This document shows positions 17,049 through 25,926 of a stretch of 46,845 nucleotides of DNA, piece by piece (position 1 is the first letter of the stretch; each line of letters starts with the position of its first letter). The notes beneath the pieces are model-generated. The model did not search any database, was not told the DNA's origin, and saw only the letters and a list, made by a program, of their open reading frames with translations. The stretch is from Corallococcus praedator. GTDB taxonomy: Bacteria > Myxococcota > Myxococcia > Myxococcales > Myxococcaceae. A program made the translations under genes and the position numbers. The stretch lies in NCBI RefSeq assembly GCF_003612125.1, contig NZ_RAWI01000026.1, positions 1 through 46,845 on the forward strand, read 5' to 3'.

Positions 17049-18923
17049 ATGACCAACCCCATTCGACGCGCCCTCGCGGCGCTGCTGACGCTGACGTGTC
17101 TCGGGGCGCTTCCGGCCCTGGCCGCCACGGGTGTGCAGGGCCCCGTGCCTTCCGCCTTCCAGAACCGACTGATGGTGGGCCTCTTCGAGGAGGCCGGCCA
17201 GAGCTGGATGCGCGACAGCGACGTCCCCTGGGACGCGCGCTACCGCTACTTCACCAAGGGCTGGGCGGACAACTGGGGCTATGGCGCCCACGATGGCGCC
17301 TGGGCCGCCAGCTTCTTCACCGAGACGAAGGCGCAGGGCTTCGTCCCCGTCGTCACCTACTACCAACTCTTCGGTGAGCCGGGCGGCGGCGAGCAGGAGA
17401 CGCTGGCGAAGCTGAAGAACGCCAGCACCATGCGCGCCTACTTCGAGGACGTGAAGCTGCTCCTCCAGCGCGCGAAGACCTTCGGCGGTCCCGTCGTCGT
17501 GCACGTGGAACCGGACGCCGTCGGCTTCCTCCAGTTCCAGACGAACTCCAACCCCAATACCTACGCGGCCATCGCCGCCTCCGGGATGCCGGAGCTGGCG
17601 GGCCTGCCCAACACCGTGGCGGGTTGGAGCCTGGCGTTCCTCCAGCTTCGCAAGTCGGTGGGCGCGAACAACGTCGTGCTCGGGCTGCACATCTCCGCGT
17701 GGGCCAGCGGCAAGGACATCGCGTTCAATTCCCTCACGGATCCGCTCCAGCCGGAGGTGGACAAGGTCGTCGCGTTCATCAACCCGGCGGGGCTCGCGTC
17801 CAACGTCACCGGCTCCACCTACGACGTGCTCGTGGGGGATCCGCTGGACCGCGACGCGGACTTCTACCGGCTCACGCAGGGCGCGGATCACACCTGGGAC
17901 ATGAGCGACACGGCGTCCATCACCTCCCGCTCGTACAACCGCTACGCGGAGTGGCTGCGGCTCTTCAACCAGACCACCGGCAAGCGCTGGGTGCTGTGGC
18001 AGATTCCGGTGGGCAACTCCAACCACCTCAACGTCAACAACAGCGGCGGCGCGCGCCAGGGCTACAAGGACAACCGCACGGAGTACTTCTTCGGCGCGAG
18101 TGGTGACGCGCACCGGCGCAAGTTCGCCAACGTGGGCGTCGTCGCCCTGATGTACGGCGCGGGCGCGGGCGGCCAGAGTTCCTACCAGAACGACCTCGCC
18201 ACCGACGGGCAGCCCTACCTCAAGAATCGCGCGGGCACGTTCCTCCAGGCCGGTGGACTCTCGCTCCCCGCGGCCGGCACCACCCTGCCGCCCCCGGGAG
18301 GCGGTTCAACCGATGCGGGCACGCCTCCCATCGACGCAGGCACGCCTCCGACCGACGGCGGCACGAAGCCGGACGGCGGTGTGGATGGCGGCACCGACGG
18401 CGGCGTGGATGGCGGCACGAAGCCGGACGGTGGCACGACGGACGGTGGCACCGGTTCGTCCGACGCGGGCACGCCGGCCGACCCCTCGAAGTACGGCTTC
18501 GAGTCCAACACGCAGGGCTGGAGCGCGGCTGGCGCGGCGCTGTCGGCCGTCAGCACCAGCACCACGCAGGCCTCCGCGGGCACCCGTTCGCTGGCCGTGC
18601 CCTTCAACGGCACGTCCGGCAAGGGCACCGTGGCCGTGGCGAACGCGGCCGTACCGGCGGGCAGGACGGTGACGTTCCGCTTCTGGCTCCCCACCGGCAG
18701 CAAGATCGTCGGCGTGCAGCCCTACGCCCTGGAGGGCGCGGCCGCGAACTGGCGCTGGACGGGCACCTGGTACGCCGTGGGCAGCCTCAAGGCGGGCGCC
18801 TGGAACAGCATCACCGTGAAGCTGCCCTCTGGGTCCACCACGCCCCTGTACCAACTGGGCCTGGAGTTCCAGACGAGCGGCACCTGGAAGGGCACGGCGT
18901 ACGTCGACGCCGTCACCTGGTAG
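17049..18923 (+). CDS. Secreted glycosidase-like protein with linker and C-terminal binding module
   Basis: A 624-residue exported protein. I chose the ATG at 17049 because it gives a signal peptide (RRALAALLTLTCLGALPALA, cleavage about residue 27); the frame stays open upstream to 16962 without one. The N-terminal domain (about 30-410) is rich in Trp/Tyr and strand-like segments such as VVVHVEPDAVGF (E154, D156), which recalls the EPD motifs of TIM-barrel glycosidases. I cannot assign a GH family. A low-complexity linker of repeated DAGTPP/DGGTKPDGG units (about 413-480) leads to a 140-residue beta-rich module (about 482-624) ending GTAYVDAVTW, which looks like a carbohydrate-binding module. 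It follows the NRPS by 102 bases but is unlikely to be functionally tied to it. Confidence 0.65.
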   Translation: MTNPIRRALAALLTLTCLGALPALAATGVQGPVPSAFQNRLMVGLFEEAGQSWMRDSDVPWDARYRYFTKGWADNWGYGAHDGAWAASFFTETKAQGFVPVVTYYQLFGEPGGGEQETLAKLKNASTMRAYFEDVKLLLQRAKTFGGPVVVHVEPDAVGFLQFQTNSNPNTYAAIAASGMPELAGLPNTVAGWSLAFLQLRKSVGANNVVLGLHISAWASGKDIAFNSLTDPLQPEVDKVVAFINPAGLASNVTGSTYDVLVGDPLDRDADFYRLTQGADHTWDMSDTASITSRSYNRYAEWLRLFNQTTGKRWVLWQIPVGNSNHLNVNNSGGARQGYKDNRTEYFFGASGDAHRRKFANVGVVALMYGAGAGGQSSYQNDLATDGQPYLKNRAGTFLQAGGLSLPAAGTTLPPPGGGSTDAGTPPIDAGTPPTDGGTKPDGGVDGGTDGGVDGGTKPDGGTTDGGTGSSDAGTPADPSKYGFESNTQGWSAAGAALSAVSTSTTQASAGTRSLAVPFNGTSGKGTVAVANAAVPAGRTVTFRFWLPTGSKIVGVQPYALEGAAANWRWTGTWYAVGSLKAGAWNSITVKLPSGSTTPLYQLGLEFQTSGTWKGTAYVDAVTW

Positions 18924-18938
18924 CGCCCGGATGACCCT

Positions 18939-18972
18939 GGTCCCGCGGGTGCGTGCAACCGCCCGCGGGACC
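18939..18972 (+). terminator. Hairpin after glycosidase-like gene
   Basis: A perfect 11-bp stem (GGTCCCGCGGG/CCCGCGGGACC, arms 18939-18949 and 18962-18972) with a 12-base loop lies 16 bases after the stop. There is no T-run, so it may be an RNA-stabilising or Rho-assisted hairpin rather than a true intrinsic terminator. Confidence 0.5.
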
Positions 18973-18991
18973 GACGTAGGGTAGCGCCGCC

Positions 18992-20113
18992 TTGAGCACC
19001 CTGCCCCTTCCGACCCCCGCCTCCCGCGAGCGCGTGCGCGCCATCGACTGGCTGCGCGGAATCTCCGTCCTCTTCATGATCCAGTGCCATGCGCTCGCGC
19101 TGCTCACCCCCGAGCTGCGCAAGAGCGTGTGGACCGGCCGGCTGTTGAAGATCGACGGGCTGGTGGCCCCCGCGTTCATCTTCTCCGCCGGCTTCGCGCT
19201 CTCGCTCTTGATGGTGCGCAGCGCCGCGAGCGGCGTGCTGGGAGACCGCGTGCGCCGCAACCTGCGCCGCATCGCGGAGGTGTTCGCCGTCGCCGCGCTG
19301 GTCAACGCCGCGTGGTTCCCCGTGCTGAAGGAACCGGTGTGGCTGTTGCGCCTGGACATCCTCCACTGCGTGGGCCTGTGCCTGATTCTGACCCTGCCCC
19401 TGGCGGCGCTCCTGGCCTCGCGGCCTCGCGCGCTCGCGGCCATGGCGTTCGTGCTGGCGATGGTCGCGTTCGCGCTCGCGCCCTTCACCGACAACGCGGG
19501 CGAGCCGTGGGCGTCGTTCCTGCGCAAGTCCTCCTGGGCCACCTTCCCCCTGCTGCCGTGGATCGGCTTCGCGTGGCTGGGCGCCTTCTGCGGCACCATC
19601 GCGGGCGCGTGGGGCCGCGCGGGCCTCACCCGGGCCCTGCTCTTCCTCATCGCGGTGGGGCTCGCCGGGACGCTGATGCCGCACCTGCTCAGCAGCCTCT
19701 ATCCCCCGCACCGCTTCTACGTCACCAACCCGTCCAACTCCGCCACCCGCTTCATGTGGGTCTGCGCGGTGCTGCTCGGGTTGCTATGGGTGGAGGGCCG
19801 GATGGCGCCGGACGCGAAGCCCTCGCGGGCCCGGCGCTTCCTGGAGGTGTTCGGGACCGCGTCGCTGTCAGCGTACTTCTTCCACGAGATGCTGCTGTTC
19901 TACCGGACGTTCGGTTTCTCGTTCCAACGCGTCTGGGGCGACCGCAGCGGGTGGCTCCAGTACGCGGGCCTGGTCGCGCTGCTCATCGCGTGCACGTACC
20001 TGCTGTGCCTCGCGGTGGATCCAGCGGAGCGCGCGCTGAAGCAGGGCTTCGCGCGCGTCCGCCAGCTCGCGCTCAGTGGCCCGTGGATGCGGCCTGCTCG
20101 AAGGCGCGGATGA
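18992..20113 (+). CDS. Membrane acyltransferase, DUF1624/HGSNAT-like
   Basis: A 373-residue polytopic membrane protein with about ten hydrophobic helices. The N-terminus [21 protein letters not shown] (residues 14-34) matches the R-x-x-x-(I/L)D-x-x-RG…M-x-x-x-H signature of membrane acyltransferases such as heparan-alpha-glucosaminide N-acetyltransferase-like (DUF1624) proteins; H33 would be the catalytic-site histidine. Such enzymes move acyl groups across the membrane onto sugars, and the substrate here is unknown. The likely start is TTG at 18992, since no ATG or good GTG lies before the conserved motif. The gene's 3' end overlaps the convergent VOC gene by 41 bases. Confidence 0.75.
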   Translation: MSTLPLPTPASRERVRAIDWLRGISVLFMIQCHALALLTPELRKSVWTGRLLKIDGLVAPAFIFSAGFALSLLMVRSAASGVLGDRVRRNLRRIAEVFAVAALVNAAWFPVLKEPVWLLRLDILHCVGLCLILTLPLAALLASRPRALAAMAFVLAMVAFALAPFTDNAGEPWASFLRKSSWATFPLLPWIGFAWLGAFCGTIAGAWGRAGLTRALLFLIAVGLAGTLMPHLLSSLYPPHRFYVTNPSNSATRFMWVCAVLLGLLWVEGRMAPDAKPSRARRFLEVFGTASLSAYFFHEMLLFYRTFGFSFQRVWGDRSGWLQYAGLVALLIACTYLLCLAVDPAERALKQGFARVRQLALSGPWMRPARRRG

Positions 20114-20561
20114 TGTCAGGTGGGGCCTGCACCAGCTCGATGAGCACGCCCTCGCCGCTCAGCGGGAACTGATCACTGCCCTTCGGGTGGATGAAGCACA
20201 CGTCGAAGCCCGCCGCGCCCTTGCGGATGCCGCCGGGCGCGAAGCGCATGCCCTGCCCCTCCAGCCACTTCACGGCGGTGGCCAGGTCGTCCACCCACAG
20301 CCCCACGTGGTTGAGTGCCGGGTCGTGCACTTTCGGACGGCCGTCGGGATTGACGGGCTGCATCAGGTCCACCTCCACCTTGAAGGGGCCCGCGCCCGCC
20401 ACGACGATGTCCTCGTCCACGTTCTCCCGTTCGCTGCGGTAGGTGCCATGGGCCTGCAGGCCCAGGGTGTCCACCCACAGCCTGCGCAGGGCGCCCTTGT
20501 CGAGCCCCCCGATGGCGATCTGCTGGATGCCCAGAATCCGGAACGGTCGTGTCGTCTCCAT
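20073..20561 (-). CDS. VOC-superfamily (glyoxalase-like) protein
   Basis: A 162-residue protein with paired betaalphabetabetabeta modules of the vicinal-oxygen-chelate superfamily: [15 protein letters not shown] (residues 7-21) begins the first and [22 protein letters not shown] begins the second. Candidate metal ligands are Q in QQIAIG, H in LNHVGLW and E in VLIELVQAP. Its shape is closest to methylmalonyl-CoA epimerase or lactoylglutathione-lyase-like members, and the reaction cannot be settled. The frame is open upstream to 20645, but METTRPF at 20561 is the natural start. It converges on and overlaps the acyltransferase gene by 41 bases. Confidence 0.8.
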   Translation of the reverse strand: METTRPFRILGIQQIAIGGLDKGALRRLWVDTLGLQAHGTYRSERENVDEDIVVAGAGPFKVEVDLMQPVNPDGRPKVHDPALNHVGLWVDDLATAVKWLEGQGMRFAPGGIRKGAAGFDVCFIHPKGSDQFPLSGEGVLIELVQAPPDIIRAFEQAASTGH

Positions 20562-20701
20562 GGGCGGGCACCGTCGCAAATGGGGTTTCCCCACGCAAGC
20601 GCGGGCCACGTCCGGGGCCGGGAAAAATTCACCGGATAAACCCATTCCGGACGTCGGTCGTTTTGAAGGGCACGCCTGCTACTTCCAGTCCGGGAGCCCC
20701 A

Positions 20702-22522
20702 ATGTCCGCCTTCTTCTCCAAGCGCCGCGTGTCCTTCCTCAGTGGTGCCCTCCTCTCCGCGAGCCTCGTCGCCGCGTGCTCCACGTCGCGGGCCCCGCCG
20801 GAGACGCAGGGGCTGACCCAGGCCGAAGCGCGCCCGTCCCGCGCCAACTACGCGCCCAGGGATGACGCCGCCCCCACGACCCCCGCTCCCGTGGAGGATG
20901 AATCCGCCAACAGCGCCGTGGCGCTCGCCGCTCCGCCGCCCCCTGAGAGCGCCGCGCCGGCACCCCAGCGCCGCGCGACGCCGGCCCAGCAGCAGGCGAT
21001 GGGCAAGGCGATGCCCGCCAAGCCAATGGCGTCCGGGGTGGCGCTGGGCAGCATGGGTGTTGGGCCCGGGGGCGGTGGAGCGATGGCGGTAGCACCCGCC
21101 CCCATGGCGGAGAAGTCCAAGAAGGAGATGCAGGCCGAGGACAAGTCCCTGACGGAGGCCGGCAACACCTTCGAGGCCTACAAGCCCAACGCCTTCACCG
21201 AGACGACGAAGGACGCGCTGTCCACCTTCGCGGCGGACGTGGACACGGCCTCCTACTCCATGGCGCGGCGCTACCTGCAGAACGGGCAGCTGCCTCCCAC
21301 CCACGCGGTGCGCGTGGAGGAGTTCGTCAACTACTTCAAGTACCGCTACACGCCGCCGGAGGAAGGCGCCTTCACGGTGCACCTGGAGGGCGCGCCCTCG
21401 CCGTTCAACGCGCGGCGCCACTTCGTGCGCGTGGGCGTGCAGGGCAAGGTCGTCTCCCGTTCGCAGCGCAAGCCCGCGCACCTGGTGTTCCTGGTGGACA
21501 CCAGCGGCTCCATGGCGTCGTCGGACAAGCTGCCGCTGGCGCTGGAGTCCATCAAGATCGCGGTGAAGAACCTCAACGAGAACGACACCGTCGCGCTCGT
21601 CACCTACGCGGGCTCCACGAAGGACGTGCTGCCGCCCACGCCCGCCACGGACGTGAAGAAGATCCACGCGGCGCTGGACACCCTGGCCGCGGGCGGCGGC
21701 ACCGCGATGGGCTCCGGCATGGAGACGGCCTACAAGCACGCGGTGAAGAAGGCGTCCGGCAGCGTGGTGTCCCGCGTGGTGGTGCTCACCGACGGTGACG
21801 CCAACATCGGCCCCAACCTGAGCGCCAAGGACATGCTGGCCAGCGTGCAGCGGTACGTGTCCGAGGGCGTCACCCTCACCACGGTGGGCTTCGGCATGGG
21901 CAACTACCACGACTCGCTGATGGAGCAGCTGGCCGACAAGGGCAACGGCAACAGCTTCTACGTGGACAGCATGAAGGAGGCGCGCAAGGTGTTCGAGACG
22001 CAGCTCACCGGCACGCTGGAGGTCATCGCCAAGGACGTGAAGTTCCAGGTGGAGTTCAACCCGAAGGCCGTCAACCGCTACCGCCTGATGGGCTACGAGA
22101 ACCGCGACATCGCGGACAAGGACTTCCGCGACGACAAGGTGGACGCCGGTGAGATTGGCGCGGGCCACACCGTGACGGCGCTGTACGAGGTGGAGCTGAC
22201 GGGCGAGTCGCAGGAGCTGGCCACGGTGCGCATCCGCGCCAAGGCGCCCAACGGCACGGAGGCCAAGGAGCAGGCCTTCCCGCTCACGAACGCCAACATG
22301 AAGGCCTCCATGGAGGCCGCGTCGTCCGACTTCCGCTTCGCCGCCGCCGTCGCCGCCACCGCGGACATCCTCCGCGCCGCGCCCGCCGCCGAGGGCTGGA
22401 GCCTGGCCACCGCGCAGAAGCTGGCGGAGGGCGCCGTGGGCAGCGACACGGAGCGCACCGAGTTCGTGAAGCTGATTGGCCAGGCCCGCGCGCTCACCAG
22501 CGCGTCCGCCCGCGGCCGGTAA
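20702..22522 (+). CDS. von Willebrand factor A domain lipoprotein (YfbK-like)
   Basis: A 606-residue lipoprotein. The signal peptide (MSAFFSKRRVSFLSGALLSASLVAAC) ends in an A-A-C lipobox, and a GGGAG ribosome-binding site precedes the ATG. An Ala/Pro-rich, probably disordered spacer (about residues 30-140) is followed by an N-terminal vWA-associated domain (TFAADVDTASYSMARRYL, ADVDTASY signature) and a vWA domain whose MIDAS motif DTSGS is D266-S270, with T and D partners later (VVVLTDGDAN). A DUF3520-like C-terminus ends the protein. This is the YfbK family layout; it is probably surface- or periplasm-anchored and binds a metal-dependent protein ligand. The partner is unknown. A strong terminator follows. 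Confidence 0.9.
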   Translation: MSAFFSKRRVSFLSGALLSASLVAACSTSRAPPETQGLTQAEARPSRANYAPRDDAAPTTPAPVEDESANSAVALAAPPPPESAAPAPQRRATPAQQQAMGKAMPAKPMASGVALGSMGVGPGGGGAMAVAPAPMAEKSKKEMQAEDKSLTEAGNTFEAYKPNAFTETTKDALSTFAADVDTASYSMARRYLQNGQLPPTHAVRVEEFVNYFKYRYTPPEEGAFTVHLEGAPSPFNARRHFVRVGVQGKVVSRSQRKPAHLVFLVDTSGSMASSDKLPLALESIKIAVKNLNENDTVALVTYAGSTKDVLPPTPATDVKKIHAALDTLAAGGGTAMGSGMETAYKHAVKKASGSVVSRVVVLTDGDANIGPNLSAKDMLASVQRYVSEGVTLTTVGFGMGNYHDSLMEQLADKGNGNSFYVDSMKEARKVFETQLTGTLEVIAKDVKFQVEFNPKAVNRYRLMGYENRDIADKDFRDDKVDAGEIGAGHTVTALYEVELTGESQELATVRIRAKAPNGTEAKEQAFPLTNANMKASMEAASSDFRFAAAVAATADILRAAPAAEGWSLATAQKLAEGAVGSDTERTEFVKLIGQARALTSASARGR

Positions 22523-22561
22523 TCCCCGGGGGAGACACCCAGGGTCATGCAGCAAGGGGGT

Positions 22562-22606
22562 CCCCGCCCGTCACCGGAATGTTCCGGTGGCGGGCGGGGT
22601 CTTTTT
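22562..22606 (+). terminator. Strong Rho-independent terminator
   Basis: A 17-bp stem (arms 22562-22578 and 22583-22599, one G-U pair) with a 4-base loop is followed by TCTTTTT. It lies 40 bases after the vWA gene stop and directly before the end of the convergent lipoprotein gene at 22614. Confidence 0.95.
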
Positions 22607-22613
22607 CAAGGCT

Positions 22614-23216
22614 TCAGCGGATGTAGTAGCTGGGCGCCGTGGTGCTGGTGAAGAAGTCCGGGAACGTCGCCGTGTAGCGGGTGCCCGGACGGCCCTGGAT
22701 GGTTCCCGACATCACACCGTTCACGGTGACGGTCGTGCCGTTCGACTCGATCCAGACGTTGCCCGAGTTGACCTGGCCGTAGGGATAGTCACCCCGGATG
22801 TCCGCGTTGCGCACCACGGCGAGCGTGGCCGGATCCACGTGGCTGAACACCAGGTACCGCGCCGCGGAGCCGCTGTAGGAGCTCTGCACCGAGTACGAGA
22901 GCGCCACCCCCAGGGCATTGCCCTGCATCGACAGCTTGGGCTCCGTGGAATAGGAGGTGCCCAGCACCACCGTCAGGTCCCCGTAGGGACAGGTGCTGCC
23001 AAAGCGGTTGAGCTTGATGTCGTACGTGGGGGGCAGCACGTTCGGCCGATCCAGCGCGTAGAGCGTGAAGTTGCAGCCATGCGCCGTCGCGGTCGCGGGA
23101 ACCGCGAAGGCCGCCTCCTGCTGTGCCAGCGACGCCTCCTCCACCGGCTCCGGCCCGCCACAGGCGGACACCACAAGAGCCGAACCCAGACACACCGCGC
23201 GCGTGAACTTGTTCAT
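22614..23216 (-). CDS. Small secreted lipoprotein of unknown function
   Basis: A 200-residue predicted lipoprotein: MNKFTRAVCLGSALVVSAC with lipobox V-S-A-C19. The ATG at 23216 is preceded by GAGAGGTG about nine bases upstream; a TTG two codons earlier is less likely. The mature part is rich in Tyr, Thr and Ser with strand-like segments and has two cysteines (in HGCNFTLY and STCPYGD) that could pair. I do not recognise a family. It is convergent with the vWA gene and divergent from the expansin gene, from which it is separated by 117 bases. Confidence 0.75.
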   Translation of the reverse strand: MNKFTRAVCLGSALVVSACGGPEPVEEASLAQQEAAFAVPATATAHGCNFTLYALDRPNVLPPTYDIKLNRFGSTCPYGDLTVVLGTSYSTEPKLSMQGNALGVALSYSVQSSYSGSAARYLVFSHVDPATLAVVRNADIRGDYPYGQVNSGNVWIESNGTTVTVNGVMSGTIQGRPGTRYTATFPDFFTSTTAPSYYIR

Positions 23217-23333
23217 TGACAAAACACCTCTCGACTTCGGGGAAGGGTTTGCATCCTAGCAAACACAATCACCGTCGCCAGGGGCGAGAGGATGTCTGTC
23301 CTTGACGCAGGGCAGCGCGTGTATGCTGTCGGT

Positions 23334-24029
23334 ATGAACCGACCCTCCTTCTGGAACCCTTCGCTGCTGGTGGCCGTGGCCTCTTTCGCCTGTGGAGCGT
23401 GTGGCGACTCCGCCTCCGGGGGCGGCGTGACGCTGGGCGAGGAGCAGAAGGGAATCGCGACCTACTACGACGCCAACGGCAGCGGCAATTGCAGTTACGA
23501 CAAGGGCGGCGACCTGATGGTGGCGGCGATGAACGCCGACCAGTACGACAACAGCGCCGTCTGCGGCCAGTGCGTGGACATCGTCGGCCCCAAGGGCAAC
23601 CTGCGCGTGCGCATCGTGGACCAGTGCCCCGACTGTGAGAAGGGCCACCTGGACCTGAGCCGCGAGGCCTTCGAGAAGGTGGCGGAGATGAAGGACGGCC
23701 GGGTGGACATCACCTGGACGCCGGTGTCCTGCGACGTCGCCGGCCCGGTGAAGTACCACTTCAAGGAAGGCAGCAATCCCTGGTGGACGGCCATCCAGGT
23801 GCGCAACCACCGGCTGCCCATCAAGAAGCTGGAGTGGAAGCGCGGCGGTGACTGGAAGAGCCTGCGGCGCGAGAGCTACAACTACTTCGTCACCGACGAT
23901 GGCGTGGGCGAAGGCAGCTTCCAGCTGCGCGTCACCGCCAGCGACGGCCAGCAGCTCACCGACACGCTGGAGGAGGTGCTGGACGACAAGTCGGTGGACG
24001 GGGCGGAGCAGTTCGCGCCCCCGAAGTAG
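23334..24029 (+). CDS. exlX: Bacterial expansin (DPBB domain plus CBM63)
   Basis: A 231-residue exported protein with both expansin domains. Domain 1, a double-psi beta-barrel (about 39-133), begins GIATYYD (T43) and has D96 in RIVDQCPDC and the catalytic-position D107 in HLDLS. Domain 2 (about 145-211) has the CBM63 hallmark NPWWTAIQVRNH (W150, W151) and Y182 in SYNYFV, matching the three aromatic binding residues of Bacillus EXLX1. Family members loosen cellulose networks without hydrolysis. The N-terminus is a signal with cysteines at 20 and 23, so a lipoprotein is possible. ATG 23334 was chosen over an upstream in-frame ATG at 23292 because it opens the signal peptide. Six cysteines in domain 1 suggest disulfides. 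Confidence 0.93.
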   Translation: MNRPSFWNPSLLVAVASFACGACGDSASGGGVTLGEEQKGIATYYDANGSGNCSYDKGGDLMVAAMNADQYDNSAVCGQCVDIVGPKGNLRVRIVDQCPDCEKGHLDLSREAFEKVAEMKDGRVDITWTPVSCDVAGPVKYHFKEGSNPWWTAIQVRNHRLPIKKLEWKRGGDWKSLRRESYNYFVTDDGVGEGSFQLRVTASDGQQLTDTLEEVLDDKSVDGAEQFAPPK

Positions 24030-24059
24030 GCATGCTCCGCCCGCCCGGTCCGGCTTCCC

Positions 24060-24920
24060 CTACCCCCTGCTGGCGGAAGCGGGCTGGGCATTGGCGCCCG
24101 GGATTCGCGCCTCGATCCATTCAACGACGTCGGCGAGGACCTGCTCCTTGCCTTCGTCGTTCAGCAGATCGTGGAAGTAGCCCTCGTAGAGCTTGAGCGT
24201 CTTGTCGGACGAGCCCGCATCCCGAAGGAAGCGCTGGCTCCCGCTCGGCTTCGTCACGCGGTCCTCCGTGCCGTGGAGGATGAACACCGGCAGCGTGATG
24301 AGCGGGAACTCCCGCTTCAGGCGCTCGTCGGCGCGAACCATCTCCGCCACGGAGTTCGCCGCGTAGTTGATGTGCGGGACCAGCGGGTCGTTCATCATCC
24401 GCGCCACGAACGCCGGGTCGCGCGAGAAGTCGGCATCCTTCAGGTTCAGCACGTGCGCATGCGGCGCGATGTGGCTCAAGCCCTTGAGGATCGTGAGCGC
24501 GAAGTCCGGTGCCGGCACCTCGTGGGCGAAGCTCTCGCAGATCAAGCCCGTAAGCTCCTTCTGGTTCTCGATGGCGTAGGTGCACGCGACCACGCCGCCC
24601 GCGCTGTGCCCGAGCAGGAACACCGGCAGCCCCGGGTTCTTCGCCCGCGCCCGCTCAATGAAGATCTTGAGGTCCGCCACGTAGTCCGCGAACAGGTCCA
24701 CGTAGTAGCGCTCTCCGTCGGAGCGACCGTGCCCCCGCAGGTCCATGGCGTGCACCGCCAGGCCCCGCGCCGCGAGCTGCCGCGCCGGCCCGTCGTAGAG
24801 CCCGCTGTGGGCCTTGAAGCCGTGTTGCAGGATCACCACGGCGCGCGGCGGACCCTCTGACTTCCACGACCGGGCGAAGAGCTGGATGCCGCCTGAACCT
24901 TCGAACGTTTCTTCAATCAT
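24060..24920 (-). CDS. Alpha/beta hydrolase, monoacylglycerol-lipase-like
   Basis: A 286-residue cytoplasmic alpha/beta hydrolase of the serine aminopeptidase/monoacylglycerol lipase group (Hydrolase_4). The triad is S106 (GHSAGG), D220 (HGTEDRV) and H250 (GYFHDLL), with the HGFKAHSG oxyanion region at about 33-40. Family enzymes release fatty acids from monoglycerides or act on lysophospholipids. It is the second gene of a two-gene unit behind the hydrolase at 24966-25787 (45-base gap), probably driven by the sigma-54 promoter at 25836. It is convergent with the expansin gene. Confidence 0.92.
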   Translation of the reverse strand: MIEETFEGSGGIQLFARSWKSEGPPRAVVILQHGFKAHSGLYDGPARQLAARGLAVHAMDLRGHGRSDGERYYVDLFADYVADLKIFIERARAKNPGLPVFLLGHSAGGVVACTYAIENQKELTGLICESFAHEVPAPDFALTILKGLSHIAPHAHVLNLKDADFSRDPAFVARMMNDPLVPHINYAANSVAEMVRADERLKREFPLITLPVFILHGTEDRVTKPSGSQRFLRDAGSSDKTLKLYEGYFHDLLNDEGKEQVLADVVEWIEARIPGANAQPASASRG

Positions 24921-24965
24921 GCGTGAGCTTTCAGGTGAGAGGAGGTGTTCGCGACGTGAGGCGGA

Positions 24966-25787
24966 TCAACCCTGGATGAACGCCAGCAGGTCCGCGTTGA
25001 ACTGATCGAGCTGGGTGGCCATCAGGCCGTGCGAGCCGCCCGGGTACACCTTGAGCGTGGCGTTCTTCACCAGCTTGCTGCTGAGCTGCGCCGCCGCGCC
25101 CATGGGGACGATCTGATCGTCATCGCCGTGCAGGATGAGCGTGGGCACGTCGAACTTCTTCAGGTCCTCGGTGAAGTCCGTCTCCGAGAACTGCTGGATG
25201 CAGTCGAGCGCGGCCTTCAGGCCGACCTGCATGCTCTGCAGCCAGAACTGGTTGCGCAGGCCCTCGCTGACCTTGGAGCCGGGGCGATTGGCTCCGTAGA
25301 ACGGCGCGCTGAGGTCCTTGTAGAACTGCGAGCGATCGTAGGCGACGCCCTTGCGGATGCCGTCGAACACCTCCAGCGGAAGGCCGCCGGGGTTGCGCTC
25401 CGTCTTGAGCATCAGCGGAGGCACGGCACCGATGAGCGCGGCCTTCGCGACGCGGCGGGTGCCATGGCGGCCGATGTAGCGCGTGACCTCGCCACCGCCG
25501 GTGGAGTGTCCGACGAGCACGGCGTTCTTGAGGTCGAGCTGGTTGAGCAGCTCCGCGAGATCGTCCGCGTAGGTGTCCATGTTGTTGCCCTGCCAGGGCT
25601 GGCTGGAGCGACCATGGCCGCGGCGATCATGGGCGATGGCACGGAAGCCCTTCGACGCGAAGAAGTTCAGCTGCTCGTCCCACGCGTCGGCATTGAGGGG
25701 CCAGCCGTGGCTGAAGACCACCGGCTGCCCCTGACCCCAGTCCTTGTAGAAGAGGGTCGTCTTGTCCTGGGTGGTGATCGTGCTCAT
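24966..25787 (-). CDS. Alpha/beta hydrolase, non-haem chloroperoxidase/esterase-like
   Basis: A 273-residue alpha/beta hydrolase closely resembling cofactor-free chloroperoxidases (perhydrolases/arylesterases): [15 protein letters not shown] near the N-terminus, the [11 protein letters not shown] motif, and the triad S95 (GHSTGG), D224 (HGDDDQIVP) and H253 (GGSHGL). I chose the ATG at 25787 ([18 protein letters not shown]), the usual family start, although the frame is open to 25922. A GGAG lies about ten bases upstream. It is the first gene after the sigma-54 promoter and probably forms an operon with the hydrolase at 24060. Esterase activity is likely; perhydrolase activity is a family side reaction. 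Confidence 0.92.
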   Translation of the reverse strand: MSTITTQDKTTLFYKDWGQGQPVVFSHGWPLNADAWDEQLNFFASKGFRAIAHDRRGHGRSSQPWQGNNMDTYADDLAELLNQLDLKNAVLVGHSTGGGEVTRYIGRHGTRRVAKAALIGAVPPLMLKTERNPGGLPLEVFDGIRKGVAYDRSQFYKDLSAPFYGANRPGSKVSEGLRNQFWLQSMQVGLKAALDCIQQFSETDFTEDLKKFDVPTLILHGDDDQIVPMGAAAQLSSKLVKNATLKVYPGGSHGLMATQLDQFNADLLAFIQG

Positions 25788-25835
25788 CGGCGGGTCGCTC
25801 CTGGAGGGGGGTGAGGCTTGTCCTCGGAGCCACTT

Positions 25836-25851
25836 TGCAGTGGACATGCCA
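25836..25851 (-). promoter_or_regulatory. Sigma-54 (-24/-12) promoter of hydrolase pair
   Basis: Read on the minus strand, TGGCATG-N4-CTGCA matches the sigma-54 consensus TGGCACG-N4-TTGCA at all four invariant GG/GC positions with the exact spacing, differing at two of the less critical positions. It lies 49 bases before the ATG at 25787 and 75 bases after the stop of the NtrC-type activator gene. Transcription would start near 25825. Confidence 0.75.
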
Positions 25852-25926
25852 CACGACCCGCGACGCGATTCCAGGCACTTGGGCGCGGCGCCCCCACGCA
25901 CCGCTGGCTTCATTCCATCCAACTGC

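Noticed and set aside
20549-20701. N-terminal extension of the vWA protein (51 residues)
   Set aside because: It overlaps the divergent VOC gene start and lacks a signal; the ATG at 20702 opens a clean lipoprotein signal with GGGAG upstream.
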